A stretch of 64,000 nucleotides of DNA from Xanthomonas sp. (GTDB lineage: Bacteria > Pseudomonadota > Gammaproteobacteria > Xanthomonadales > Xanthomonadaceae), in the NCBI RefSeq assembly GCF_017163755.1, contig NZ_JAFIWC010000007.1, forward strand, positions 1-64,000, in the 5' to 3' direction. Shown piece after piece: positions 1 to 9,624 of the stretch. Under the pieces are notes generated by a model. That model made no database searches. It saw only the letters and a program-made list of their open reading frames with translations, and was not told where the DNA came from. The position numbers and the translations under genes are program-made. The stretch's first letter is position 1. Each line of letters starts with the position of its first letter.

Positions 1-35
1 GTCCCCAGTCCCCAGTCCCCAGTCCCAATCCCGGC
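1..35. repeat. G/C heptamer tandem array after DUF2007 gene
   Basis: Three perfect GTCCCCA units and a fourth degenerate one on the plus strand. Read on the minus (coding) strand, it follows the TAG stop of the DUF2007 gene within about ten bases and gives six runs of three or four G separated by two or three bases, a G-quadruplex-type motif. The array probably continues left of the window. Arrays of the same kind follow the aldo/keto reductase and thyA genes. Confidence 0.85.
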
Positions 36-41
36 CCAAAC

Positions 42-272
42 CTACATCGCCCGCGTCACCTGCCCGCCCAGGCCCAGCGCCATCAGCACCTCCTGCGCCT
101 TTTCCAGCAGTTCGTCGGCCACGCAGACCTGCACCACGCCGAACGGCGGCAGCTCGCCCATGCCGCCGAGCAGCGATTCGCCGAACACGAAGGCGGTGAT
201 GCCCGCGTCCTCCAGCGCGTGCTTGGCCAGGTGCGCGTCGATCAGGTGGCTGGCGCGATAGGCGATCTGCAT
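42..272 (-). CDS. DUF2007 family protein (putative signal-transducing protein)
   Basis: A 76-residue protein matching the small DUF2007 family. Members have an N-terminal segment of the type 'YRA..LIDAHLAKHALEDAGI' and a middle glycine-rich part (here around GESLLGGMGELPP) followed by a beta-strand and a C-terminal helix; the fold resembles PII-like ferredoxin-type domains. The molecular role is not established. ATG at 272 lies 9 bases after the stop of the glutathione S-transferase gene on the same strand, and a GAGGG Shine-Dalgarno overlaps that stop, so the two are probably cotranscribed. Family assignment is from sequence memory; function unknown. Confidence 0.85.
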   Translation of the reverse strand: MQIAYRASHLIDAHLAKHALEDAGITAFVFGESLLGGMGELPPFGVVQVCVADELLEKAQEVLMALGLGGQVTRAM

Positions 273-281
273 GGCCGGCCC

Positions 282-923
282 TCAGCCGCGCGCGGCGACT
301 TCGGCGGCCGCGTCGTCACGCCACTGGCGCAGCGCCGGCAAGGCCTCCAGTGCCGCGAGGTACTCCGCGGCGGCGGGCGGCACCTCGACGCCATAGCCGG
401 CGAAACGTACCGCCACCGGCGCGAACATCGCATCGACGATGCCGAACTCGCCGCACAGGAACGGGCCACCGGCGCCATGCGCGCTGCGCAGCGTGTCCCA
501 CAGCTGCACGATGCGCTCGATGTCGTCCTGCGCCTCCGCGTCCCAGCGGCAGCCGTCCGGCCGGCGGCAGGCCTGCATCGGCAGCTGCCGGCGCAGCGCC
601 AGGAACCCCGAGTGCATCTCGCACGCCGCCGCGCGCGCCTGCGCCCGCACCTCCAGCGCGGCCGGCCAGCCGCGGCCGTCCAGCCAGCGCTCGTTGGCGT
701 ACTCGCAGATCGCCAGCGAATCCCATATCTGCAGGGTGCCGTCCCACAGCGCCGGCACCCGCCCGGTCGGCGAATAGTCGCCGATGCGCTCGGCGAACTC
801 GGGCGTATCCAGCGGCAGCGGCACCTCCTCGAACGGCACCGCGAAGTGCCGCAGCAGCAGCCACGGCCGCAGCGACCACGAGGACAGGTTCTTGTCGCCG
901 ATGACCAGACGGGGAAGCGGCAT
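282..923 (-). CDS. Glutathione S-transferase family protein
   Basis: A 213-residue cytosolic protein with the thioredoxin-fold GST N-terminal domain at about 1-80: a first strand, then NLSSWSLRPW containing the serine expected to activate glutathione, and the glutathione-binding segment VPALWDGTLQIWDSLAICEY with the conserved cis-Pro (VP) and the S residue after D. The C-terminal half is the all-helical GST domain. Length is typical. It most resembles the plant-zeta/maleylacetoacetate-like bacterial GSTs of unknown substrate. Start chosen at the ATG giving MPLPRLVIGDKN; the frame is open much further upstream but only as a GC-driven shadow. Followed closely by the DUF2007 gene. Confidence 0.92.
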   Translation of the reverse strand: MPLPRLVIGDKNLSSWSLRPWLLLRHFAVPFEEVPLPLDTPEFAERIGDYSPTGRVPALWDGTLQIWDSLAICEYANERWLDGRGWPAALEVRAQARAAACEMHSGFLALRRQLPMQACRRPDGCRWDAEAQDDIERIVQLWDTLRSAHGAGGPFLCGEFGIVDAMFAPVAVRFAGYGVEVPPAAAEYLAALEALPALRQWRDDAAAEVAARG

Positions 924-1154
924 GACCGGGATCTCGCACAGGGATGGACTCGCAGCGTACGCGGCGGCGCGCGAGGCGGCTAGCCGGGCGCGATCGGTCG
1001 CCGTTCGCCGTTCGCCGACGCTGCACGCGCCCGGTGGCCGCCGCTTCCGTCCGAAATGCCCGCAGATGCGCCGGAACGCGGGCCAACCGCCGCCATGGGG
1101 TAAATAATTGTTTACTTGTAGACTGTCGCGTACCCACTTTTTGTTGACGCGCGC

Positions 1155-2909
<1,755 letters not shown>

Positions 2910-2963
2910 GCGGACGGTGTCGCGCCGGCCTGCCCGTCCGCGTCCCGGCGCGCCGGGCCTGCA

Positions 2964-3002
2964 CGCGGCAGCTGCCGCGCCGATCGCGCCTGCCGGCAGG
3001 CG
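2964..3002. other. Two tandem 16-bp perfect palindromes
   Basis: CGCGGCAGCTGCCGCG at 2964-2979 and CGCCTGCCGGCAGGCG at 2987-3002 are each perfect inverted repeats. They lie between glnS and the AraC-type regulator. Neither is followed by a T-run, so an intrinsic terminator for glnS is not convincing; they could equally be operator sites for the downstream regulator or chance in 75 % GC DNA. Confidence 0.35.
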
Positions 3003-3094
3003 GCGCATCCGGCAGGCCCCGCGCCGGTGTCGACCGGCCGCATGCACCGCGGTGCCATGGCGGCCGTGCCGCCCGGCGGCGAGCGCGCGCTAGC

Positions 3095-3856
3095 ATGGCG
3101 CCCATGCCGCCCGCTCCCGCGCTGAGCCTGCGCAGCTACGGCCGCGACGGCCATGCCCACCAGCACGCGCACGTGCAGATCGTGCTGCCGCTGCGCGGCG
3201 AGCTGGAGATCGAGGTGGGCGGGCACGGCGGGCGCGTGGATGCGTTCCGCGCGGTCGTCGTCGCGCCGCAGACCCGGCACGCGCAGTCGGCCACGGGCGA
3301 GAACCGCTTCCTGGTGCTGGACTGCGACAGCGCCGGCTTCGACGAGGCGACGCTGGAGCGGCTGCAACGGCATCCGTTCGTCGACCTGCCGCCGCAGTTG
3401 CAGCGCCTGCTGGCCTCGCTCGGGCGCGCGCAGGCGCAGGCCGCCGGCCCGCCCGCGAACGCCGCCGCCTGCGCCGCGCTGATGCTGCAACAGCTGCGCG
3501 CGCAGCGCCACCCGTGGGCGCGCTTGCAGGCGCTGTGCCGGCGCATCGAGGCCGCACCCGGCCAGCCCTGGCCGGTGCAGCGCATGGCGGACGCGGCGCA
3601 CCTGAGCGCGAGCCGCCTGCACGCGCTGTTCCGCGAGGCGCTGGGACGCACGCCGCAGGACTGGCTGTCGGCGCGCCGGCTGGACTGGGTGCGGCGGCAA
3701 CTGGTGCACAGCGAGCGGCCGATCGCGCAGCTGGCGCAGGAAAGCGGCTATGCGGACCAGAGCGCGCTCACCCGCGCCTTGCGCCGCGCGACCGGCGATA
3801 CGCCCGCCGCGTATCGCCGCCGCCACCGCGCGGCCCGCCTGCGGCCGGAACAGTAG
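3095..3856 (+). CDS. AraC family transcriptional regulator
   Basis: A 253-residue regulator. The first ~130 residues look like a cupin sensor domain (HQHAHVQIVLPLRGELEIEV, a typical AraC_binding opening). The last ~100 residues carry the two-helix-turn-helix AraC domain: RMADAAHLSASRLHALFREALG for the first HTH and IAQLAQESGYADQSALTRALRR for the second, ending with PAAYRRRHR. ATG at 3095 or the in-frame ATG at 3104 could both be used. The DMT exporter gene starts 81 bases downstream on the same strand, so this regulator probably controls it; that link is inference. Confidence 0.93.
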   Translation: MAPMPPAPALSLRSYGRDGHAHQHAHVQIVLPLRGELEIEVGGHGGRVDAFRAVVVAPQTRHAQSATGENRFLVLDCDSAGFDEATLERLQRHPFVDLPPQLQRLLASLGRAQAQAAGPPANAAACAALMLQQLRAQRHPWARLQALCRRIEAAPGQPWPVQRMADAAHLSASRLHALFREALGRTPQDWLSARRLDWVRRQLVHSERPIAQLAQESGYADQSALTRALRRATGDTPAAYRRRHRAARLRPEQ

Positions 3857-3937
3857 CCTGGGACAAGCCATGCCGGCGCGCGCCGGCCATGCTGGCATCG
3901 CACGGATCTGAACGAGCGGACTGGAACGAGGCACGGC

Positions 3938-4891
3938 ATGCGCGAGCGTTTATGGGCAGGCGTGGGCAGCGGCATGGCCGCCGGCGCGCTGTGGGGGTTG
4001 GTGTTCCTGGCGCCGCAGCTGCTCGCCGGGTTCTCGCCGCTGCAGCTGTCGGTGTCGCGCTACCTGGCCTACGGCGCGGTCGCCGCGCTCGTGCTGGCGC
4101 CGCGCTGGCGCGCCGCCACCGCTGCGCTGGGCGCGCCGGAATGGTGGGCGCTGCTGCGGCTGAGCCTGCTCGGCAACATCGTCTACTACGTGCTGCTGGG
4201 CAGCGCGGTGCAGTGGGCCGGCGGCGCGGCGACCGCGCTGGTCATCGGCCTGCTGCCGGTGGTGGTCACGGTGGTCGGTTCGCGCGCGGCCGGGGCGGTG
4301 CGCCTGCGCCGGCTGGCCGGCCCTTGCGCGCTGTGCGTGGCCGGCGTGGCGCTGGTGGCGGTGCAGACGCTGGGCGACGATCGCCATGCGCTGGCCAGCG
4401 TGGGCACGCGCGCGGCAGGACTGGCCTGCGCGGCCGGCGCGCTGGCGTGCTGGGCCGCGTATTCGGTCAAGAATTCGCGCTGGCTCTCGCGCCGGCCCGA
4501 CGTTTCCGGGCGCGACTGGTCGCTGCTCACCGGCGTGGTCACCGGCGCGCTGGCGCTGGCACTGGCGGTGCCAGCGTTCGCGTTCGGGCGCAGCGCGCAC
4601 GCCGCCGCGGACTGGGCGCGTTTCTGGGCCATGGCGATGGTGCTGGCGGTGTTCGCCTCGGTGATCGGCAACGCGTGCTGGAACCGCGCCAGCCGGTTGC
4701 TGCCGCTGACCCTGGTCGGGCAGATGATCGTGTTCGAGACCGTGTTCGCGCTGCTGTACGGGTTCGCCTGGGACGCGCGCTGGCCGACCGCGCTGGAGGC
4801 GGCGGCCATCGCCTGCCTGCTCGGCGGCGTGCTGTGGTGCGCGTCGGCGCACGTGGAACGGCGCCCGGTCGCGCCGCTGTCCGGGCCATGA
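3938..4891 (+). CDS. EamA/DMT family transporter
   Basis: A 317-residue inner-membrane protein with about ten hydrophobic segments in two homologous halves, the layout of the drug/metabolite transporter superfamily with two EamA domains. The first helix contains GSGMAAGALWGLVF and the second half contains the matching GALACWAAYSVKN. Substrate cannot be told from sequence; small amphipathic metabolites or amino acids are usual for the family. It lies downstream of and in line with an AraC-type regulator, suggesting an inducible efflux or uptake pair. Confidence 0.92.
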   Translation: MRERLWAGVGSGMAAGALWGLVFLAPQLLAGFSPLQLSVSRYLAYGAVAALVLAPRWRAATAALGAPEWWALLRLSLLGNIVYYVLLGSAVQWAGGAATALVIGLLPVVVTVVGSRAAGAVRLRRLAGPCALCVAGVALVAVQTLGDDRHALASVGTRAAGLACAAGALACWAAYSVKNSRWLSRRPDVSGRDWSLLTGVVTGALALALAVPAFAFGRSAHAAADWARFWAMAMVLAVFASVIGNACWNRASRLLPLTLVGQMIVFETVFALLYGFAWDARWPTALEAAAIACLLGGVLWCASAHVERRPVAPLSGP

Positions 4892-5178
4892 GCGCGGCGG
4901 GATGCGCGAGGGTCCTGGTAGCGCGATCTGGATCGGCCGCGCCGTGGCCGGGGCGCGGAAGAGCCAAGGAGCCCATGTCGGCAGCCGAACCGGGCGATCC
5001 ACCGCCTCTGCGCATTGAACGCGGCCTAGCCGTTGCCGTCACTGACGCGCGCGCGGCCGCAGCGGCGCCAGCCTGCGGCAGCGTCACGCGCGGCGCCCGG
5101 ACGCCGGGGACGCAACCCGGATTACCCCTATCCCGCCCACAGGCCCTAGGATCGTCCGGTACCTCCATGGAGCCTGCG
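4892..5178 (+). other. Intergenic, nothing recognised
   Basis: The 287 bases between the DMT transporter and the lipoprotein gene hold no ORF with convincing coding character, no repeat of the families seen elsewhere and no clear terminator. A promoter for the lipoprotein is presumably in the AT-richer end near 5120-5160, but I cannot define its boxes. Confidence 0.4.
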
Positions 5179-5565
5179 ATGAAACGCCTGATCCTGCCCT
5201 TGCTGTTGCTGCTGGCCGCCTGCGCCGGCAGCGTCCCGCAGTCCACCGCCGACACCCCGGCCGCCGACCCCGCCACCCAGGCCCCGCGCGGACTGCCGGT
5301 GAAGGTGGACACCACCTGCCGCAGCGACGCCGACTGCACGGTCAAGAACGTCGGCAACTGCTGCGGCGCGATGCCGGCCTGCGTCAACCGCGACAGCCCC
5401 ACCGACCCGCAGGGCGTGCAGGCGCAATGCCAGGCCAGCGGCCGCATGAGCGTGTGCGGCTCGCGCGCGATCGGCGGCTGCCAGTGCGTGTCCGGGCAAT
5501 GCACCGCCAAGGACGCGCAAGCCGATACACTGCGCCGCCCGATGACCGCCGAACCCGTCCGCTGA
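5179..5565 (+). CDS. Small cysteine-rich lipoprotein
   Basis: A 128-residue predicted outer-membrane lipoprotein. It begins MKRLILPLLLLLAACAGS, a lipoprotein signal peptide with lipobox LAAC, so the mature protein would start at Cys15. The mature part holds about ten cysteines in patterns such as CRSDADCTVKN, GNCCGAMPAC and GGCQCVSGQC, suggesting several disulfides in the periplasm. I do not recognise a catalytic domain. The in-frame ATG at 5167 is less likely because it would add MEPA ahead of the signal peptide. Its TGA stop shares one base with the ATG of the following deaminase gene, so the two are translationally coupled. Confidence 0.85.
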   Translation: MKRLILPLLLLLAACAGSVPQSTADTPAADPATQAPRGLPVKVDTTCRSDADCTVKNVGNCCGAMPACVNRDSPTDPQGVQAQCQASGRMSVCGSRAIGGCQCVSGQCTAKDAQADTLRRPMTAEPVR

Positions 5566-6125
5566 TGCTCTACGCGCAAGTCCATCTCACACTGCCGGCC
5601 TGGATCCACGACGCGCTGGATCCGCAAGCGGTCTATCCGGACGACGCCGACAAGGTGGCGCTGGCGGTCGAGCTGTCGCGCCTGAACGTGGAGGCCGGCA
5701 GCGGCGGCCCGTTCGGCGCGGCGGTGTTCGGCCCGGACCACCGGGTGATCGCCGCCGGGGTGAACCGGGTGGTGCCGCAGGCCACGTCGCTGGCGCATGC
5801 GGAGAACATGGCCTACATGCTGGCCCAGCAGCGCCTGCAGACCCCGCGCCTGAACGCGGTGCTGTCGCCGGTGACCCTGGCCACGTCGGCGCAGCCGTGC
5901 TGCCAGTGCTACGGCGCCACCGTCTGGGCCGGCATCGACCGCCTGCTGATCGGCGCCAGCGCCGAGGACGTGATGGCGCTGACCGAATTCGACGAGGGCC
6001 CGCTGCCGGCCGACTGGATCGGCGAACTCAACCGCCGCGGCATCGAGGTCGTGCGCGGCCTGCACCGCGACGCCGCCTGTGCCGTGCTGCGCCGCTATGG
6101 CGAGCTCGACAGCCCCCGCTACTGA
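5565..6125 (+). CDS. Nucleoside/guanine deaminase-like zinc enzyme
   Basis: A 186-residue member of the cytidine/deoxycytidylate deaminase superfamily. It shows the zinc-site motifs HAEN (His ligand and catalytic Glu) near residue 70 and PCCQC, a PCxxC motif with the two Cys ligands, near residue 108. The sequence GGPFGAAVFGPD before the HAE motif is typical of guanine deaminase/tRNA-specific-adenosine-deaminase relatives. Substrate is uncertain; guanine or another purine base is a reasonable guess. ATG at 5565 overlaps the stop of the lipoprotein gene by one base; rlmM follows 26 bases downstream, so a three-gene operon is likely. Confidence 0.88.
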   Translation: MLYAQVHLTLPAWIHDALDPQAVYPDDADKVALAVELSRLNVEAGSGGPFGAAVFGPDHRVIAAGVNRVVPQATSLAHAENMAYMLAQQRLQTPRLNAVLSPVTLATSAQPCCQCYGATVWAGIDRLLIGASAEDVMALTEFDEGPLPADWIGELNRRGIEVVRGLHRDAACAVLRRYGELDSPRY

Positions 6126-6151
6126 CTGACGCCGCACCGGCCAAGGCCCCC

Positions 6152-7201
6152 ATGTCCTTCCTCAACGGCCTGCTGTGCTACTGCCGGCAAGGCTTCGAAC
6201 CCGAACTGGCGGCGGAATTGAACGACCGCGCCGCGCGCGCCGGCCTGGCCGGCTACGCGCGCACCGAGCGCAACGCCGGCTATGCGCTGCTGATCTGCGA
6301 CCAGCCGCTGCCGCCGCGCGCGATGCCGTGGCGCGGACTGATCTTCGCGCGGCAGAAGCTGCGCCTGCTGGCCGAGCTGCGCGAGCTGGACCCAAGCGAC
6401 CGCATCACGCCGATGGTGCAGGCGCTTGCCGGGCAGACGCGCTTCGGCGACCTGTGGGTCGAGCACCCGGACTCGGACGAGGGCAAGCAACTGTCGGGCC
6501 TGGCGCGCAGCTTCGGCAACGCACTGCGCCCGGCGCTGCGCAAGGCCGGCCTGCTCAGCGACAAGCCGCAGCCGAAGCTGCCGCGCCTGCACGTGTGCTT
6601 CATCGCCGGCACCCACGCGTTGCTGGCCATCGCCGACAGCGACGATAGCGCGCCGTGGCCGCTCGGCATCCCGCGCCTGAAGCTGCTGTCCGACGCGCCG
6701 TCGCGCTCGGCGTTGAAGCTGGAGGAGGCGTTGCTGGCGCTGATGACGCCGGACGAGCGCCAGGCGCTGCTGCAGCCCGGCATGCGCGCCGCCGACCTGG
6801 GCGCTGCGCCCGGCGGCTGGACCTGGGTGCTGACCCGCCAGCACCTGCACGTGACCAGCGTCGACAACGGCCCGCTGCGCCAGCACGTGCTCGACACCGG
6901 CCTGGTCGAGCACCTGCGCGCCGACGGCTTCCAGTGGAAGCCGCCGCAGGCGCTGGACTGGATGGTCTGCGACATGGTCGAGCAGCCGATCCGCGTCGCC
7001 GAGCGCATGGCCACCTGGTTCCGCGAAGGCTGGTGCCGGCACGCGATCTTCAACCTCAAGCTGCCGATGAAGAAGCGCTGGGACGAGACCCAGCGCTGCC
7101 TGGACCTGTTCGCCGAACGCGCCGACCGCCCGCTGCAGATCCGCGCCAAGCAGCTGTACCACGACCGCGAGGAAATCACCGTGCTGGCGATGCCGGCCTG
7201 A
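6152..7201 (+). CDS. rlmM: 23S rRNA 2'-O-ribose methyltransferase RlmM (C2498)
   Basis: A 349-residue enzyme that methylates the 2'-OH of C2498 in 23S rRNA with S-adenosylmethionine. The N-terminal THUMP-type RNA-binding region covers about residues 1-180 and the Rossmann methyltransferase domain the rest, with the SAM-binding motif DLGAAPGGWTW near residue 213 and the FtsJ-like KDKE tetrad elements (CDMVEQP, FNLKLPMKKRW). Length matches the family. Start ATG at 6152 (MSFLNGLLCYCRQGFE) is the conserved one. A REP-like inverted repeat follows the stop and may serve as a 3' end. Confidence 0.96.
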   Translation: MSFLNGLLCYCRQGFEPELAAELNDRAARAGLAGYARTERNAGYALLICDQPLPPRAMPWRGLIFARQKLRLLAELRELDPSDRITPMVQALAGQTRFGDLWVEHPDSDEGKQLSGLARSFGNALRPALRKAGLLSDKPQPKLPRLHVCFIAGTHALLAIADSDDSAPWPLGIPRLKLLSDAPSRSALKLEEALLALMTPDERQALLQPGMRAADLGAAPGGWTWVLTRQHLHVTSVDNGPLRQHVLDTGLVEHLRADGFQWKPPQALDWMVCDMVEQPIRVAERMATWFREGWCRHAIFNLKLPMKKRWDETQRCLDLFAERADRPLQIRAKQLYHDREEITVLAMPA

Positions 7202-7234
7202 GCTTGCAAGAAAGCGGATCCGAGCGACGCTCCG

Positions 7235-7302
7235 TGTAGGAGCGGCTTCAGCCGCGACGGGCTTTACCGGGAACGCCTGTCGCGGCTGAAGCCGCTCCTA
7301 CA
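7235..7302. repeat. REP-like inverted repeat pair
   Basis: Two 24-base arms, the left starting TGTAGGAGCGGCTTC and the right its exact reverse complement, separated by about 20 bases. Each arm also contains its own small hairpin (GCGGCTTCAGCCGC). This is the commonest interspersed repeat of the window, also at 20718-20803 and 23073-23142 and as single arms near 10955. It lies between the convergent rlmM and oxidoreductase genes. Confidence 0.92.
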
Positions 7303-7383
7303 AAAACAATCGCGGAAAGAACGGCGACGGGCCTCTGCCAGCGCCGGCGACAGCGGCCATCGGCACCTCGTCGCGCGCTGTCG

Positions 7384-8493
7384 CTACAGCACGATGCGCT
7401 TGCCGCCCTCGCGCGCGGAACGGAAGATCGCATCGAGCACGCGCATGTCGCGCAGGCCTTCTTCGCCCGGCACGCGCAGCGGCGTGCCCTGCAGGATCGC
7501 CAGCGCGTCCTCGTCCATCTGCAGCGCCTGCTGGTGCTGCACCACCGCGTCGAACACGCGGCCATCGCTGGCGCGGCCGCGGATGCCGTCGTAGCTCTGG
7601 AACGGGGACAGCTCGTACCAGCCGCGCTCGCAGTCGGCGCGCAGCAGGTTCATCGTGCGGCCGAAGCTGGTGGCGCAGTCGGCGACCACGCCGCCGGGGA
7701 ATTCGAGGGTGAAATCGGTGTGCTCGTCGACCTCGTCGAACAGCGCCGGACGGTCGGTGTGCTGCCTGGCGCTGACCGCCAGCGGCTCGGCGCCGGCGGT
7801 ATAGCGCGCGCCGTTGAGCGAGTACACGCCCATGTCGTACATCGCGCCGCCGCCGAACTGCTTGCGCAGGCGCCACGGGCGCTCGCCGCTGGCGTCGCGG
7901 TAGCCGTCGTAGCCGGCCTCGGCGCGGATCTTGCGCATCGCTCCGAACGGGCGCTCCTTGGCCAGCGCGATGATCCGGCGCGTGTTGGGCTCGTGCTGCA
8001 TCCGGTAGCCGATGCTCAGGCGCACCTTGTTGCGCGCGCACGCGTCGATCATCGACTGCGCCTCGCCGGCGTTCATCGCCATCGGCTTTTCGCACCATAC
8101 GTGCTTGCCGGCCGCCGCCGCGCGCAGCGTCAGCGGCGCATGCAGGTGGCTCGGGGTGACCACGTAGACCACGTCGATGTCCGGGTTGTCGGCGATGCGG
8201 TCCATGTCGTCGTAGCTGTAGACGTTGCGGTCGGGAATGCGGTGGCGCGACTGCCACTGCGGAATCTTCTCCGGCGAGCCGGTGATGATCCCCGCCAGCC
8301 GGCAGTGCTTGGTCAGCGCCAGCCCGGGCGCCAGGCGCCCGCCGGCGTAGCCGCCGAGGCCGGCCAGCGCCACCCCGAGCGGCTTCTTCCCGGCGCTGTG
8401 CGTGGCCGCCCACAGCGGCGAGCCGATGGAGGCCAGGCCCGCGCCGGACAGGGCGGCGAGCAGACGACGACGATTCGGCGAATACAGCGACAT
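7384..8493 (-). CDS. Tat-exported Gfo/Idh/MocA family oxidoreductase
   Basis: A 369-residue NAD(P)-dependent oxidoreductase. The N terminus has a twin-arginine signal (SPNRRRLLAALSGAGLASIG, ending SPLWA), so the enzyme should be folded with its cofactor and exported, as in glucose-fructose oxidoreductase of Zymomonas. The Rossmann nucleotide-binding site is VALAGLGGYAGGRL at about 43-56, and the catalytic EKP motif is in WCEKPMAMN near residue 137. The rest is the alpha/beta Gfo/Idh C-terminal domain. ATG at 8493 is preferred over GTG at 8496 because it sits 7 bases after a GGGAGA Shine-Dalgarno. Substrate is probably a sugar or polyol. Confidence 0.92.
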   Translation of the reverse strand: MSLYSPNRRRLLAALSGAGLASIGSPLWAATHSAGKKPLGVALAGLGGYAGGRLAPGLALTKHCRLAGIITGSPEKIPQWQSRHRIPDRNVYSYDDMDRIADNPDIDVVYVVTPSHLHAPLTLRAAAAGKHVWCEKPMAMNAGEAQSMIDACARNKVRLSIGYRMQHEPNTRRIIALAKERPFGAMRKIRAEAGYDGYRDASGERPWRLRKQFGGGAMYDMGVYSLNGARYTAGAEPLAVSARQHTDRPALFDEVDEHTDFTLEFPGGVVADCATSFGRTMNLLRADCERGWYELSPFQSYDGIRGRASDGRVFDAVVQHQQALQMDEDALAILQGTPLRVPGEEGLRDMRVLDAIFRSAREGGKRIVL

Positions 8494-8629
8494 CACGGAG
8501 TCTCCCTGGTGGCGGCCGGCGCGGCGGATCGAACCTTAGCGCATCCCCGGCATGCCGTTGTGAGCGCCATCCCGCCGCCGCCGCGGGCTCTGGCACACTG
8601 CGCTGCCCCGAAACGTCGTGGAGCCTCCG

Positions 8630-9544
8630 ATGACCCGTCTACCGCTGCGCGCCGCCGGCGCCGGACTGCTGCTGGCCTGCGCCGCGCAGGCCGCCGCCAC
8701 GTCGGGCGAGGCGCTGTTCAGCGCCCGCGACCTGATCGGCGACGGCAGCTTCACCCACAACATCGAAGGCCCGGCCAGCGGCCCCGACGGCGCGCTGTAC
8801 GTGGTCAACTTCGGCCGTGACGGCACCATCGGGCGGGTCGAACTGCAGGCCGACGGCAGCGCGCGCGCCGCGCTGTTCGTGGCGCTGCCACCGGGCAGCA
8901 TCGGCAACGGCATCCGCTTCGGCCGCGACGGGCGCATGTACGTCGCCGACTACGGCAAGCACCAGATCCTGCGCGTGGACCTGCGCAGCAGGCGCATCGA
9001 GGTCTACGCCACGTTGCCGGGCGCGTTCCAGCCCAACGACATCGCGATGGCCGCCGACGGCACGCTGTACGCCAGCGACCCCGACTGGCACGGCAACGGC
9101 GGCCAGCTGTGGCGCATCGATCCGGACCGCAGCGTGCATCTGCTGGAAACCGGCATGGGCACCACCAACGGCGTGGAGGTCAGCGCGGACGGCACGCGCC
9201 TGTACGTCAACGAGAGCATGCAGCGCAGGGTCTGGGTCTACGACCGCGGGCGCGATGGCGGCCTGTCCAACAAGCGCCTGCTGATCGAGTTCGCCGACTT
9301 CGGCCTGGACGGCATGCGCTGCGACGCCGACGGCAACCTGTATCTGACCCGCTACGACGCCGGCAAGATCCTGGTGGTGGACCCGGCCGGCAAGCCGCTG
9401 CGCGAGATCGCCACCCGGGGCCGCAAGCCGAGCAATATCGCCTTCGGCGGGCGCGACGGGCGCGACGTGTTCGTGACCCTGCAGGACCGCGGCGCGATCG
9501 AGACCTTCCGCGCCGACCGCCCGGGCCGCGAGCGCGGACGTTGA
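8630..9544 (+). CDS. SMP-30/gluconolactonase-like beta-propeller protein
   Basis: A 304-residue exported protein. MTRLPLRAAGAGLLLACAAQAAA is a signal peptide, probably cleaved after an AxA site. The mature part is made of repeated strands with motifs such as GPDGALYVVNFG, GRDGRMYVADYGKHQI and DADGNLYLTRYDAGKILVVDP, the six-bladed propeller pattern of SMP-30/strictosidine-synthase-like lactonases. It could hydrolyse a sugar lactone in the periplasm. It is divergent from the Tat-exported sugar-type oxidoreductase, whose product would be a lactone, so the two may act in sequence (inference). ATG at 8630 follows a GGAG at 8620; the upstream GTG is less likely. Confidence 0.87.
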   Translation: MTRLPLRAAGAGLLLACAAQAAATSGEALFSARDLIGDGSFTHNIEGPASGPDGALYVVNFGRDGTIGRVELQADGSARAALFVALPPGSIGNGIRFGRDGRMYVADYGKHQILRVDLRSRRIEVYATLPGAFQPNDIAMAADGTLYASDPDWHGNGGQLWRIDPDRSVHLLETGMGTTNGVEVSADGTRLYVNESMQRRVWVYDRGRDGGLSNKRLLIEFADFGLDGMRCDADGNLYLTRYDAGKILVVDPAGKPLREIATRGRKPSNIAFGGRDGRDVFVTLQDRGAIETFRADRPGRERGR

Positions 9545-9624
9545 TGGGATGGGCATCGCAGCGGCGTCTCAGCCCGCGCAATCGGGCGCTGGCATGATGC
9601 AGTCCTGAACTGGAGGGGACCACC

